From contig OX388350.1 in NCBI GenBank assembly GCA_947579665.1, positions 992,001-1,056,000 of the forward strand: a stretch of DNA of 64,000 nucleotides, in the 5' to 3' direction. Below, piece by piece: positions 23,001-37,900 of the stretch. Each line of letters begins with the position of its first letter. The first letter of the stretch is position 1. The notes under the pieces were generated by a model that worked only from the letters and a program-made list of their open reading frames with translations, ran no database searches and had not been told where the DNA came from. Made by a program: the position numbers and the translations under genes. The DNA comes from Sympetrum striolatum. Taxonomy: Eukaryota; Arthropoda; Insecta; Odonata; Libellulidae.

Positions 23001-26000
23001 GGGCACAAAATCCTTTCTCCTCAAGCTGAGAATCCATAGTTTTCTCCTTTCATGATCTACTCGGAAGCTATAAAGTCAATATTAATAATTATAAATAACG
23101 AGAAAAGCCTGCGACACTTTACACTTTACAACGACACTCGAGCGCTCCAATGAACTCGATTCAAGCAATAATATTGAATATGCACCGAAGGGAATAATAT
23201 TCCTAAACGGAAAAACAAAGTGTATCTTGTTATAATCATCGACAAACAAGAATAAACCGTAAAAATGCTATATTCCATTTTTGTCACATGGAATACTCTG
23301 TAGTAATAGCCGCAATCGCCTATTTGCAAGCTACTTCATTACCTTATTAAATAATCTGTAAATGGCAAATGAAAGTTAAATGATAAGAAAACAATTCTAA
23401 ATAGGTATTAAAATCACCATAAATACAAAAATTACGAGTTAAAAGTGATTTCTTTAACGTACTTTTCCTTGCAGTTCCATGCGCAGCATTTCAAAACCAT
23501 GATTCCCAAGTCCTTTAATCTTTTACGGTTAATTTTCATCCAGATACCGAAAATAAATATTGAGTTACATTAGCCAGACTATAGAGCATCTAAATAAACT
23601 CGAATTCAGAGCATCAGCTGTCCGTAAAGGACATAAATACTTAAAAAACCAACTTGAGTACACGAATTTCTCACTTAACTTACCGGCGAGATTTCCGAAA
23701 GCGGACCAAAGTCACGTGGTCTCCTACGTTCAATCCTGTAACATGCGCAGAACGCAACACGCGCTCTACCCCATCCTTACTCTATGATTGAGAGACTCCG
23801 CCGAGAACGCATTTTCTGCTCTTTTGTTTTGCGCCGCGAGGGGAGGAATAATTGCGCTTTAGCTCTCCAGATGGTGCTGTAGCCCTCAAACGGGATGTTT
23901 TTGATGTCTGTCGAGTGGATTTTTTCCTTCCTGCCGTTCGATTTTCCCTTTCAAAAGGGTCTTCGAATTAGGTTCATCGATCCACACTCCCCTTTCGTTT
24001 TTTAAGACATATTTCCGCTGTTAAGCGCACAAACTGCGCGTATTACCAGAAGTGATCGCATCTTATAACAAAGGTTGACAATGCGTGCTCCCTCGAGCGA
24101 TGACATTCACGACTATTGAATATTAATGTATCTTATGTAATCTCACTATCTTGTGTAATTTTAATATAATCCGCGTGCATTGGTACGTATGACATCTCAA
24201 AATTCGCGAATAAGAAGTTATATGAACTTTTTTAATTTGTCCCACATTAAAAGTCGTCATCTTGCAGATAATAGGGTATTGATCTCGGGGAAAGGACTAA
24301 TTTTTAAATATTTCTAGTATGGCCCATTGAAGGCTGCATCAAATTTTACACATTCCTTCAGAATACAAGAGTATATATTTTTTTCCTCGTAAAGCACTAT
24401 TTTACCATAAAAAATGTATTGATAATCTACCTGCAAAAAAGACAAGATCTATTATGAATGGAACTTCAAAAAAAATTTACATTGCTCACGACAGGTGGTT
24501 TTAAAAAATCGTGGCATGGCATTCTTATGAAGGCATTGTCCCATACTAAAGAATATTAAACATACATGAAATATTTTAGTACCCGGTAAAAGAATTAATT
24601 TAAAATTTAGCCCATATAAAGTCTATAATACATAAAGCCCCGAAAACTTATATTACTCCGATTGGAAATCCTACTACTTTTTGAATCGATTTTCAACCAT
24701 TTGGAATTAAATTAACTTTAATGTGCGAATAGCTAGAAGTAAAAGTAAATCTAAAGAAATTTATATTATATTGCAAAAGAAATAAATATTAATTTGACAC
24801 AGGAGTTGCGTGTAAGTAGCAAAATAAATTCTTCTAGATTGAATTCGAAGAACTAATAACCATGTGTTTTAAATAGTGGTAAAATTATCATATTACTTTC
24901 ACATCATTATATCAATTTCATCTTACGTCTAATATATTCTTAAATAGACATTGTATTCATAAACTGCTAATATGACGACAACGTTTAATACATACTACTC
25001 CATAGCGTAAATCAATTAAGAGTAATTTTCTATACATTTTGAAGATTAAAAATACTCTTTCTACGTTTGTATGTTTGCAGTCGTAATGGTAACTTTCGGA
25101 ACACAACAAAAAATCACAAAAATACTGGTAAGTACTCACACACACTACTGAGAAGTAGCCCACCAAATCACAGAAAAATTGACCATAAAATTACTTTGAG
25201 ATACAGTACTTGAAACAAAAGATTATTCTCCAGGACGAAGGTCTTTACTTTGATATAATATTTTTTCTTGTGAAAGTAAAGGGAGCCTCAATAGTAAGAA
25301 AGCGCTTGTATGTACTTTATATATTCCACATATAGAAAAATACTTGGACATAACTAATATGGAAAATAATTATTTGGTACACTCTCACAGAATTTATTGG
25401 TGCGACATGTTTCGATCTCTGTTCAAAATGTTGGCATTCTTGAGAGTTATCCCTTGTTTAGTCGTACATTTACTCACCTTCTTTCAGATTGCTTGTTCAA
25501 ACTTCCCTTTTTTATGTTCTAATTTATCTTCCGATGAATCTATTTCCTTATCATCTTCTCTGATTGGCAGTAAATTCGACTACAGCTGAAGTGCATAGAG
25601 TTTCGGCGATACCAGTAACGGCTTCTTAAGCGTGATGGTTTTTGATTTGGCCCAGTGGTCGCTTATTTATAAATTATATTCCTATTTAAATTTCAACCAT
25701 CTCAATTATCGATTCTTAGAAGTAATTTAGTTTCAAACTCCCTGTCTTAATTTTTAATATTCTCTTTCACTTACATATAATCCTTTGCACTGGGCAAGAA
25801 CTACGCAACGCTACACAATTATCCTCAGCCATTTATTGATAATAATTTCATCCATCACTGGCGTGAAATTAATGTCGAATTTATCGCAATTTTCTGTGTG
25901 TTATCACTTGAGGATTTACGATGTTGGTTTGCAGTATTCATGTACATTATAACTGAAGAGTAAAGCTTTAGACGCATATCGTGCGCCCTGGTTTTATCAG

Positions 26001-29000
26001 TACATTTACTTTGGTTACGGTTGTAATGCTGCGCTTGTAATGATGAAGCAATGCTGCAGCAATGATGCAGCAATGATGCTGCGTGTAATTGAGCAGCAGA
26101 AAGCGTATCGAATATCTTCGACGCCTGTGATCATATGTTTACCTGAAAACTTAAAATAAATCCTTCACTTACCTGTTCATGGACAATCTGCAGGTCAATC
26201 AAACGTTGGAAGTAGTGGAAGAATACGGGAAATAGTACCTTAGTTAGCCGATCTTCTTTTGTTGATTAAAAATGAAATCTAATGGAGTTTCCCTTCAGAT
26301 CGAAGGACACAGTCTGTAACGGCAAAATTTGAATTTTATTGACTGCAAACATTTGAATTCACCTCTTATCATCGATTCTCCAATTCCTTCTTAATATTCG
26401 TAGATTTCGTATTGTCTATGTCTTATATATTTTTTGAGTAAGTTCTCCACAGCAATGCTTCCGTGGTCGGGCGTTGAAAAGGTCCTTTTATTTTATTCGT
26501 TTAGCTATTTTGAGTTTCTAATATTTCGCTTCACTGATGATAAATCCTCAGTGAGTTCCATCATAACTTGCGAATAATACCTAAAATATAATTGATGAAT
26601 TATAAAAACAAAGAAAGCTGGGAAGTGGGACTTCAGACCGTAAGGTTTTGAAACACTACGCTATTGTTTGTGTATTTTCACGAATACCAGTGACTATGTA
26701 ATTTATTTGTATCCCAAAGCATTTAGTTTAAATATTCTATTCTTCTTATTCTATAATATAGTTAGAATCATAATGCAATACATTCATTTCGAATTTAGAC
26801 TCCGATTTTGACTCTGTTAGACAAAACATTTCGCCCAAATGAATTTTTGTGGAATTTAGAAAATTTATTTGTTTTCCAATTATTGATGGAGTCTCACCAA
26901 GTGACGGCTTCATCGCTTATTTCTATTATTTTCTCAGTACATTTACTTTCTATGAATTTTGTATTTTTACGTATATTATTTTCTGTGGTTTTCGTGTTAT
27001 AGTTACTAAATTTTGAAAAATATAATATAAATGGATAATAATCCATTCTTTCATTATTATCCATTATTTAACTATGATGATATCCTTTGGATACAAATGG
27101 CTATGAACAGTGATCTTTTAAATAGACTACGTATTTATTGATATCTTAAGAATCCTTTTGATTAATATTTTTTGTTGGTTTTCGTATGTTTTCTACTCTT
27201 CTCAGGTGTTTAAATGTCTCGTTATTATGGTTTCCTATAACTGAAGAGTAACGACAACGAATCCAATTCTAACCACAGACAAAAATTATGACTGAAAACC
27301 TGGAATAACAAACGAATGCTTGTTACCTTTGCTGTTTCGACGCTATCCTTTATTTATTTTAATCCATAGAATTTATAGCAGAATTCGTGATGCAATTAAC
27401 TTGAGGAATAATTCCGATTTTGTAGCAAACCTGCGAAATAAAACATGCGATGCATTTTAATGATCTGTATAACTTTTCCGCTGACATTTGCGTCTTTTTC
27501 AGTCAGAATCGAAGGAAAGGGATGAATAAAAATCACATTTGTTACACATTCTTCAAGTGATGTATATTGACTGATGGACTCAATACAATATTTACATAGA
27601 GTTATTGAAAACATAACGTATCCAAATACTACCCTGTATTTTTCTTTCGTGTCATAAACACATGCACTCTATTTTGATATGTTAAGAACCGAACATACGG
27701 AAGATAAGATTCACACCCTGTTTGAATGAAACATAATTAATCAAATCCAACAAAATAGTCAATTAGTCTTTCTTTTTTCACAAAATAATGTACAGGTTGT
27801 AGTTTGAATAGAAAAAGTCCAATTACACCACCGGGCAGAGAACCCACATCGATAGTAAGATGGCATTTTTCTATTTTATAATAATAAAATATCGTAGGAC
27901 AAAAACTTTGACTAGTTCACATTTATGTAATAAGGAACGCTCACAACACTTTTATTACTTATTTTTCTTAATAAGATGTAGTAAATTGCAAATTTCGTCT
28001 TTTGTATTTTAATAATATTCGTATATTTATTTAGTTATTACAATACACTTCTCCAGCTGTGGACACCAATTTTTTCTTTAATTAAACCGAAATAAAATAA
28101 TTTCATAGAAAACAAACATAAATACGGCACTCACACGGGACTCGTTTGCAGGACTAGAGAGACAAAAGAGGAAACAATAGTTTTTATCTAATACTGACGA
28201 ACTCGAGTCTTTGTCCGTGTTATAATCGCAGCTAAAACTTAGATGAATAAGTTCATACTGTTGACGACATATTGAGAAAAAAGATTCCTTTGCATGAAAA
28301 TGGAATGATTGAACTTTGTCCGCGTCAGAGCAAAAGCAGATTCCACGGCTTTTATCATTTACGTTAGAATTCATTTTATGGCACAAATCACGTTTGTAAT
28401 TGGATCCTAATTAGGCACGCATTTCATCCTTTAACTTTCGGTCGAAATCTTATCTTTCCCTTTTATGATCTTGTCAATTATATTAATTAAAGAGGAAAAC
28501 GCGGTTTCGCTTTGCGTTTTGATTTTAATTCTTCATAGCCACCGCAAACCTCTTTCGCTCAGCTTTATATGAATACGTATATTCTGAAAGGTTTAATAGA
28601 AATCAGTTGCTGGAATTATTGTAGTCATCGATTTGTGAGGTTTTTTATGTTCGCGATCCATCGTAGAGCAAATTGTGCTGAAAATTTATCTTCCACATCT
28701 TAAGGAATCCTCAAGCAGTTTGAAGGTGAATTTCGGTATCTTGACTGGAAATATAATGAAGGATGAGTTTATGGAAGATGGAAATTAGTTATGAATTGAG
28801 AGAAAACCGTTCGAGACTGAATATCGGTGGGAAACATTGGCCAGTCTACGAAGAATGATTCTCATTCGTGAAGATAGAAATAATTTTTGGAGAAAATTGC
28901 CAAAGAACTCACAACTGAGTTAGTGAAATTTAATGGATAATGTAAGTCGGAAAATTGCAGCATCTTCTAAGAATCGAAACGTAAACATGGAATGCCTGAA

Positions 29001-29663
29001 AATTTGGCAAAAATGTTCTTGGAAAAGTTTATAAACACTTTCTTTTTGCAAATAAAATAAATATTTTTACAATAAGAAGGAAGCAGAAACCATCGATTAT
29101 TTTCGCTATTCTCATGGTCTACCATCATAAGAGTACATAAGAGAAGTTATCCGGTAGTAAACTGAAAGCTTCTTTCAGTTGTCCGGTGGATGATTAATTC
29201 CAGAAAATGCCAATTATATTTCACAATCTGAGAAAGTGTTTCGATGCATGGACTCCTCGAATACGATTCAATGGGATTGTGGTCTCACTCTATTTGGAAT
29301 CAGTGAAAACAGTTTGTTTATTTGTAAATCCAAATGAGTCGTTAAAATACTCAATAGGGTGGACTGATTCAGTGTTCGAGTGTTTTTATCAGATGAACGG
29401 ATAAAATGGGAGGTTTCACCGGATTTCTGCGACTTATACTTTTCGATTTCCGTGTAATGAACGACCGTAAGCCATGGTAACATTAGAAGAGGTGAAAGAA
29501 AAAGTGGATAGAAATCCTGTTCTGGCGAAAGATCGCGGGTCAGAGGATTGGCCAAACCTTATTCTTACCGAATGCTTCATGGCTGACTTTCCTCTTTTAT
29601 TGTTATTTAGGTAATTTTTTATTGTTGTATTGATTTTACAGAGGAGTAGTAAATGTTTTTGTG

Positions 29664-29705
29664 CTGTAAGGTGGCTTGCAGGATATTTACGTAGATGTAA
29701 CTAGT
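29664..29705 (+). repeat. Remnant of the recurrent LINE 3' tail
   Basis: AAGGTGGCTTGCAGGAT followed by TTTACGTAGATGTA matches the right half of the tail seen intact at 51361..51405, including the TGTAGA-type terminus. The left half of the hairpin and any reverse-transcriptase sequence are not recognisable. Confidence 0.5.
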
Positions 29706-31635
29706 AGTGATAACAATGTTGGATTGGCTATACGATAGTGTTATTCGTATGAATGTATTTTTAAAATACTATTGCTTTTGATAAGCTTCGAGCGCTGCTT
29801 GAGTTGAAAGCTCTTTATTTGCGAGTTCTGTCTCAAACTTCGTTTCAAACATTATGAACATTATCTTTACTCATCGATTTATCGCTAAAATGAACATTGC
29901 AATATTAGTTATTTGCCTCGTGAAGATGATGCGAAGTTATCGGTGTCGCGTTTCACGTATTATATTGTACATCTTATTATATTGGTATATTCCTATGATC
30001 GAAACTGCCATGAATCTTCGTTCGATGTTTTTCGCCACGTTCCTCAGTCTATCGAAAGTGTGCCTTTCTGACTTGAGATTAATCAAATCCAGCGCAACGC
30101 AATATTCCAAACCGAAGAATTTCCTTCGTCGAAGTGAAATATTTTCTCCGAGAATTCCTCCGAATCCCTCATCCATTTGAGATAAATCCCCTTTTAGATG
30201 TTTTCAATTGTTTCCATGGAATTGGCTGTTCGAAAGAGACCTCCTTCGGGTGTTAAGAGAGGAATTTTTAATACTCGCGGTTAAACCCTGCGCGATAAAG
30301 CACTTTACATTCGATAGCGCGTGAGCAATAAATACAGCGAAAGTAATCAAATTGGAAATATTGGGAAGCGAACCGATGGAACGAGAATGAAATATTTTCC
30401 CAAAACTCGGTGTTCTGATCCCAACGGCTTTCGGTTGGTACCTCTCCTGAATCATCCAAAGACATTCTACAGCACTTCCAAAACGGGGCACTCAAGATGA
30501 ACGAGTTGCAGACTACGAAGCTGATCGTTCTAATTGAGAAGTATTTTAATGGAAAAACCTCCAGCAAGATTTAGCTTGAAATACACATTTCAATGGCTTT
30601 GAAACACGGACACGAAAAAGAAAGCACTGTAAGATTGGGGCATTTGAGAAGTTGGTTTGAAAGAAAAGGAAAGGGGCGTTTCGGATTGATTGGGTGAATG
30701 TTGAAGGTATTTGAGATGGTTTTTGATGGAAGATAAAAACAAGTTTCGAGATATAATACAACAAATATTGAGAAGATATATCTAGAAAATAATTGGAAAA
30801 GCATTGCTTGGGAAAAGATGGATGGGAAAACAGACTAAACGTGTTTCATAATATTAAGAGGTAGGATCTGACATCTAGAAATAAAGGAAAGGTTATTTGC
30901 TATTTGATAGAACGAGGACCTATCAACAGAATGGGGGTAAAATGATGATGAATTAAAACTAAATGCCTAAATGTTTGATTGAAGTAAGATGAGAGGGGAA
31001 AGAGACTGCCCTATACAAGTATCTGAAAATAAAGGATTTCATCTAATTTTGATAAACCCTCAATTCAACACATTTTCCAATCAAAACAAAAGAATAACTC
31101 GCAAACGTTTTTCAAGGAACTAAATTCCGATAGAACTTAACCTTTCCCACAAAAATGAGATATTGAAATAACGGAACCAAGGTTAAAAATCGATAAGTTA
31201 AAACATAAGTAATTGAGGACATTTATAGAGACATCTTGAGAGAAAATATGAGAACGGAAACTCTTTTAAATTAGATATTTACGAGTTATCATATTCTCGC
31301 TGTATTATTTTCTTTCCTTTCCACGAATTCATTTAAATATTTTGAATGTTTCTAGTTCTCATTGACGCCAACTTCATTTCATATAATTTTTATGCTGTGA
31401 CTGCAAATGCAGTCATCTTAGACTTCGGTGCGAATTATTTGCGCCGGTTATTTGTGAGCCAAAACAATAACTGAAGACGAGAGCGTTTTATTCCCTCCAT
31501 TTATCGATTACGGGAGGATTTGGTGAAGGGCAACGACACCTCGAATTGAGGAAGAACGATGAAATGGAGGCTTGAGAGGTGTCAGAAGCGCAAACACTTA
31601 GATAAGCGTCTCACACGCTCCCCCAGCTCGTCGCC

Positions 31636-31935
31636 TCTCGCGGGACTTTAAAGTCTCTTTCGCGAATAATGAGAGGCGATAAATCCGACTGTCGCTGCGT
31701 TCGTTCGCACAGAATTTAGTGTCATATCAAACGGCTGCTGATATTCCGCTACGTGGGACTTGCAAGTCTCTTTCTGAGCAACGATAGAAGATATTGAATT
31801 GCCATATGCTGTCCACCCGTCTCTCGCTACTTTTGCTGCTCTCCGTCTTTCGCGTTGAGGGGCTTATAGGTCTCGCCTTTGCTATTTGGGCCTCTGAAGT
31901 ATCTTTTTGAACATAGAAGGCTGATAAATTCCACG
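31636..31935. repeat. Weak roughly 105 to 113-bp repeats
   Basis: GGGACTTTAAAGTCTCTTT (31642), GGGACTTGCAAGTCTCTTT (31755) and GGGGCTTATAGGTCTC (31858) recur at near-regular spacing. Each is preceded by a CG-rich stretch and followed by a GATA-rich one. A fourth weaker trace is near 32372. The units are strongly diverged. The region is richer in CpG than its surroundings. Confidence 0.3.
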
Positions 31936-34900
31936 TTTGTCGTTGCTTCTACCGTTAATTCGCATTTGGGGCTTCTCTAGTAACAACACATGGCCGCAAA
32001 CAGACGGTACAGGAACGCCTTCGACACCGAAACTATCGAAGCATCTATATAAGCATTCGAAAAAGATGATTTTAAATCGTTTACTTCTTTATTTAGACAC
32101 TACTTCTCGGGAATTATAAGTACGATTTTTTTGGAAAGCATAAAAATGGCAGAATAAATAGATAGAAATGCAAATCTAGAATTTGGCGATGCCAATGCCA
32201 GTGGGAGAAAGAATGAGGAAACACATCTCCGGATGACGTGTCCCCATTTCCTCCCCTTCGCCTTCACACCCTCTCTGTGGATTCAATGCACCCTTCTGTT
32301 TCCCTCTCGTTAAGGATCCCAATGCACCAGAGGGCTCTTTTAAGCGAGGATTCGACCAAAAAAGCTATCGCGGGATTATAGGTGAGACTCGAAAGCAATT
32401 CCGTTTCGGATTAACATAAAGATGGCACTAATTGCGAATTTTGTTTCGCGTTTAAACTCCGAATGAAAACGGTGTTGCGTCCATTGACAGCCGAGGAAGT
32501 GGTTTTAATGAATAGAGCGACGCCAAATCGGTTAAAAGGAGCTTCGTATCATTTGGAGAATCGGAAATTAAAGATGTAAATGAGAAAAACGGCACAATGT
32601 TCCATTTTTATGATGCATGGCCATGGTCCATGTAGAATAAATGGAAGACGAAATATATCCAAAACTTACGAGCTATTCGACGCAAACCAAAGGGCAAAGG
32701 AAATTCCAAGAAAAGCAAAGCTTTTGGCAGTTGAACAGAGTCATTCGCGAAATGAGATGATTATCCTGAGAAGACGACGAAGCAAATGAAGATGAGGATG
32801 AAGTGGATTAAAATCGGAATGATAAACGAGGAAACGAATGATGCAAATCTAAAAGGAGAGATCAAAGAGGAGGAAGTCAGCAGGTAGGAAATGGATGGAA
32901 AATGTCACTGGTGATATATTAATTCAAAAGGAATAAAGAAATAAAATAGGTGGAACTTGGAGGTACTTCGTGGAAGGCCAAATAAGAAAGGAAAATTTCA
33001 TAATTCGGTAGTGGATGAAAATATATATTTCCGAGAGAATCCTAAAAAAAAGAAATGGTAGGATGTGGTTGAGATGAAAGTGATCATTTGCAAAGTTGAG
33101 GTACTCCTACAATAGCAAATAGTCTTTTGTTTAACAGTTTGAGGCGACTAAGCAGAGGGTCATGACCCATCGAGGAAGAAGCTATCGACACTTTTAGACG
33201 AAAATTTGTTCCTTTGCGAAACTTCGCTTCCAATTTGCAAGGAAACCCGATTAAACGATTTTCGCAGCTGTAATTGAAAAGGTGGGGAGATGAGAAGTCG
33301 ATCATCATCAGATGCAGCGGTATTGCTTTTATGGAATACACATTCCTCGTTTCGGAGGGCTAATATGTCAATTTGCGGGGAGTTCAAATGAATAAAGAGA
33401 AAATAAAAATCTGAATCCCTTATGAACGCTTTCTTTGGCTAAAGTAGAATGTAATGTCATTGCAATGATTTGTTAATGAAGAGGCCATCCACTTGTGATC
33501 TTTAGAGAATTATTTTATTGCATTCAAGAAAGAATCAAATCGCTCGTTTCGATCTCATTCCTTTTTATTGTATTCACAGGAAATTAAGAAAAAAACGAAT
33601 TAAGTTTTTGACTTTTTCGTCGTTTTTTGACTGAATCGATCCTTCAAATTTGCAATACCCGTCCTTTCACTTAGTCTGCTTTCATTTTCCACTAAATATA
33701 TTATCCTATAAAATCATGCCCTATTCGTTGTTTTTTACAAATCAACATTATTGTTATTTATAGGCCGTAAAAATTCCCAAAAAAGGCTCTTTGTTATAAA
33801 ATTGGTAGAATTTGAGTTTTTTTCCGATATCATTTTCAACGCCCAACCAAAATTCTCAAATATTAAATCGAAACTTATTGTAGTATAAAGCCATTGCTAT
33901 AACAGGTCTACTCTTTGATCAGTTTAGACGTTCGAATGCAAGAACTGACTGACTGACTGACATCCTCCACAACCGGGTTCTCTCCAGTTCGACCCTTTCT
34001 ATCCTCAACTGCATTTTTCTTTCTCTTCGGACCTCATAGACAACCGTGATTACGGAAAATCCAGAGGGTAATGGTGAAACGTGAAAAGAAGTCATGGGAA
34101 GTATTGTTTATATTTTTTCCTCGCGACGGCTGAGAGGGGTTTTTTCCCGCGAGAGGGTGCTCTATCTCTTAGGATGCGTGAGAAAGGGAGGGCACTGTCT
34201 CGCAGATGCGTTTGAGGCAGTAATTAAATGGCAGTATTTTTTCCTCGCGTCCTATGCTTGCCTTCCGTTCTTCATTTTTTTGGACGCCTCTGATTCCTGT
34301 TTTCGTCGTCACGCGGCGCATCGAACGGTCGATCTAAAATCCGAATGGCTGTTCTCATGGTGTAAGAATTGCGGTCGCCGAAAACAGAGGTGTCGTATCT
34401 TCCTCTTTTGGATTCGTTTACGCTGCCTCGGGCCAAAAACTTCGCAGAATGCCTTCGATGCACAAGTTTGCCAAATTTCGCGTCTGCACCCTCTCTCTGC
34501 AAATACCGCCGTGGTTTTATGAAAATCTCGCAGAGGTGGGAATAATCTAATCATCTTCTTAGGCATTTTCCAAATGAAATATGCACCAATGTGAGAAAAG
34601 GTACGCTGGTAAATGCAAATCTTAATATTATCGGAACATTTTCAGAAAGGAATTCTCACAAACAAATTCATTATTCATATTTTCAGTAGCTACGTGGAAC
34701 AGTGGTATTCCTCTGACGGTTTTTATCATAAATTGAGATAAATCACTATTCTCATTCGGCATGACAATTTGGATTTGAAAACTGCAATCAGATAGCAAGC
34801 CATAAAATTCTTCATCGTATAGATTTCAAGATGGATGATGAAAACTGCGAGTTGCTGCAGGCAATGGCACGGAGGTAATCTTTGAGGAAATAAAAGAAAC

Positions 34901-37900
34901 GGTGAGCTCCAGTCGATGCTTTAATTTTTACCACTTTTTGTGCATAGATTTCCTCCTCCATCTCTAAAGAGTTTGTCGCGTCCCCCAAATGTTTTATTTT
35001 CCGAAAACTAATTTCTAAGACAACATCCTAGCGACTTCGGCCGAGGAACAAAAGTTTTTCAGGGAGGATTCCGTTCTATGATCAATCATATCTGCAGAAT
35101 CCATCTCAAGTTTGGCCAAGACGACAGAAAGATGTCTTAAAAAATGATAAGCCTTATTTCGAATTTAGAATATGAAACTCTGAATACCTAACATCATCTT
35201 ATTATTAGATAGAAAGAAAATGGCCATATATAGATTTATTAGTATGACTGTTTATTTCGAAAACTAAGAGCGTTGATGTGATATTTTTTAGCTGAGTTTC
35301 GGGAGTGACAGCAATTTTTCATTGTAATTGATGGTGGATTATTTAACGATCTCATGTCAGAAAAGCATGTACTCAAGAGAATTGCTGGTAAATGCATTTT
35401 GCAACGTGACTATATCTTCTAGAAGTTTTCGACGAATGGCGAAAGAAAAAATCCCTTAATGCTGGTATTACTTCGAAATTTAAGATGGAGCTTTCTCGAG
35501 TTACTTCGTGTTTTTTTTCTTTGGTAGGTTACGGCTGTACCCTGAATGATATCTGTATTAAATATGATACAATAGGAAATGCGTACCGAAATTTGAAGAG
35601 TGTGCCGCTGTTTTTGCTCCGACGGAAGGAGTGAAAAAAGTTTAAATCGTATACTTTAGCGAATGTATAAAAAAATGCGCAAACGTAAATGAAAGCGCGT
35701 GAGTGCACGTCCTCTTAAAATAATTCACACAAATCACTGAAATTACGCGAAGCAATCCAAGGAAATCAATTTCAGAAATTTACAACAAACGGGAACAAAC
35801 TATTTCAATTCAACAGAACGAACGACGAAGAAATATAAATAACAGCAGATTCTAAAAAATGCGCTTTTGCATTGATTCTCTTTCTTTTTACATCATTTGG
35901 ATTGAGAAGATGGCTAAAAAATCGTAACAATGTCATCTTTTTTTACGTATATTAGTGATCACTAGCATCCCGGATTCCTCTCCGGAGTTTTAAAAACCGG
36001 AAATCGTTCCGAAGATGCGACATAATTAGATTGGAATGAGCGTCAAGACCGGAAGTGGATTTCTCGAAACATACCATTATTAAATGAATCCGATTTTCTT
36101 CATTCACAATTAAACATGTGAAACAAAACAGTCGAACGAGAAAGGAAATAAGGAAAGGGATTAAGCAAAGTGCAGATCTTTTTCATAACAGTTTTGGAAA
36201 AGGTTTGCGGTCTTTGTAAATCACCAACAACAAGGTAACCGGGAGAAACTTTGAGATTATAACTCTCTTAAATGAACTCAACTTATCAAAAAGTGCACAA
36301 CTTAATTCAGAATAAATTCCGTAAGATAACTTTCAAAACAGAGAATGGACCAAAAACCGAATTGGAGTGAAAACTGAATTCGAACCGGAATATGAAAATC
36401 CTTGGTCCTAAATGGAATACTTATTCTTTTTACAATTTTCGGTTTGCGCACATGCAGCAGTAGTTGCAGAAAAATGTCTTATGACGATAGCTCGATACGT
36501 TTTAAACATATTTTGATTTATTACATTTTAACTTATATTTTTAATATCACGAGTTTTATTCTAAAATTCAGCCAAATTTATCGGTATTGAAAATTTATAC
36601 CAAATTTGTGCACAAGTTCAAAAGTGGAAACGGTTTAAAGATCGCAATATGAAAAAGCGGATCAAAGCGATTTCATTGAACCGGAGCGAAATGAGCATCG
36701 AAAATAATTACGATTCCCAGAAAAGAAACATCGAAGACTGCAATGGTTATTAAAAGGCAAGTGATTTCACCAAAACTCCGCAAACCTTTCAAAGTATCGA
36801 ATGGAAATTCAAGTTCCATGTATTCTGGGATTGCTAATCATCGGAGAATATTCTCTGAATACATTTTCAGCAGGTGAAGACTTCTCGAGTTCTCCACCAG
36901 GTTAGAAAGTCCGTTGCCGACGTTTGGATGGCCATCGAAACTTCTTCCAGAATCAGAAAGGGCGAAAGTTAAAGATATTGTCTTAGAGAGAGAAAAAGAA
37001 TAAAAAGTCTTGGTGCTATGCTATAGTGGAATCCAAAGAGATGAATGTTTCAAAGGACCGGCCTTGACGCTCGCAATAAGGGCATAAACATACGACCCAA
37101 ATAATCACGTTCACAAAACATCCCATCATACAAAGATTTCTAAGATTACGCCATGCAAAAAATTACAATGTATTGGTTATTTTTAAAATGACACTGAAAG
37201 AGTCAAATTGTACACCAAACTCCCAACATTTAGTGTATGCATATATAATATGTACATATATATTTTTCACCAATAATTTCATTCTGCAAAACATTTACTA
37301 TATTACACATTTCTTTCCCTCAGTAAAAACGAGAGAATCGCTACAAAGGTGTCTTGGTTGCTTGACATGCCATGTGTTTTTATACGTAAAAAGTACCAAA
37401 AAAGATTTGTTTTCCACAAATATGGGAAGAGAAACGGCAGTTGATTTTTCTATATATAAAACATTAAACACCCTCTTACTAAAAATTTACAGGTGATTTT
37501 CTCGCGTATAAAACCGTCAACGTCCAGACACGACTTCCAAGTGTGCGTGCGCAAATTCATCCTCAAAAAGGAATATTTGGAATAATAACATCGTTATTAA
37601 CCCTTCAGCGGTTCACTTTGGGAAGAAAGATAGAAGAGAAAGTATGGGGAAGATAGTACCTGGACCAACCTTCTGTTCACTTAGTTGAGGCCAGTCTCCA
37701 AATGCTGATGTCCACCGAAGAGGGAACACACACGCACTGCACTCTCGCTGATCCCGTCAACACTGATCGGCAAAAAATTGAACATTTTAGGGTTCACTTG
37801 GATCACAAATTGACACAACTGGACGAAGAAGCTCTGAACAGTGTGCAAGGGCTTCTTCTTTTGAACTGCTATTTTTCGACGAGATGATGGTAGCGACTGA

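Larger units (their letters stand above)
21256..23795. repeat. Region bounded by a roughly 150-bp inverted repeat
   Basis: CATAGAGTAAGGATGGGG begins the left arm near 21258. Its inverse complement occurs near 23768..23786. Similarity continues inward through GTAGAG.GC, ATGTTACAG.ATT and CACGTGACTTT to about 21400 and about 23650. The 2.2 kb between holds the tandem duplication at 21529..21861, a hammerhead-like repeat end (about 22466..22500) and a LINE reverse-transcriptase fragment (about 22719..23000). It may be one large non-autonomous element that collected insertions, or two inverted copies of one repeat. The outer ends and any target duplication were not clear. Confidence 0.45.

Noticed and set aside
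26025..26077. GCAGCAATGAT short repeats as a possible CRISPR-like array
   Set aside because: Units are immediately adjacent with no spacers; this is simple-sequence slippage in eukaryotic DNA.
34094..34522. 142-codon + strand frame in a slightly GC-richer patch
   Set aside because: No recognisable domain, no splice or promoter context, and competing frames on the other strand over the same bases.
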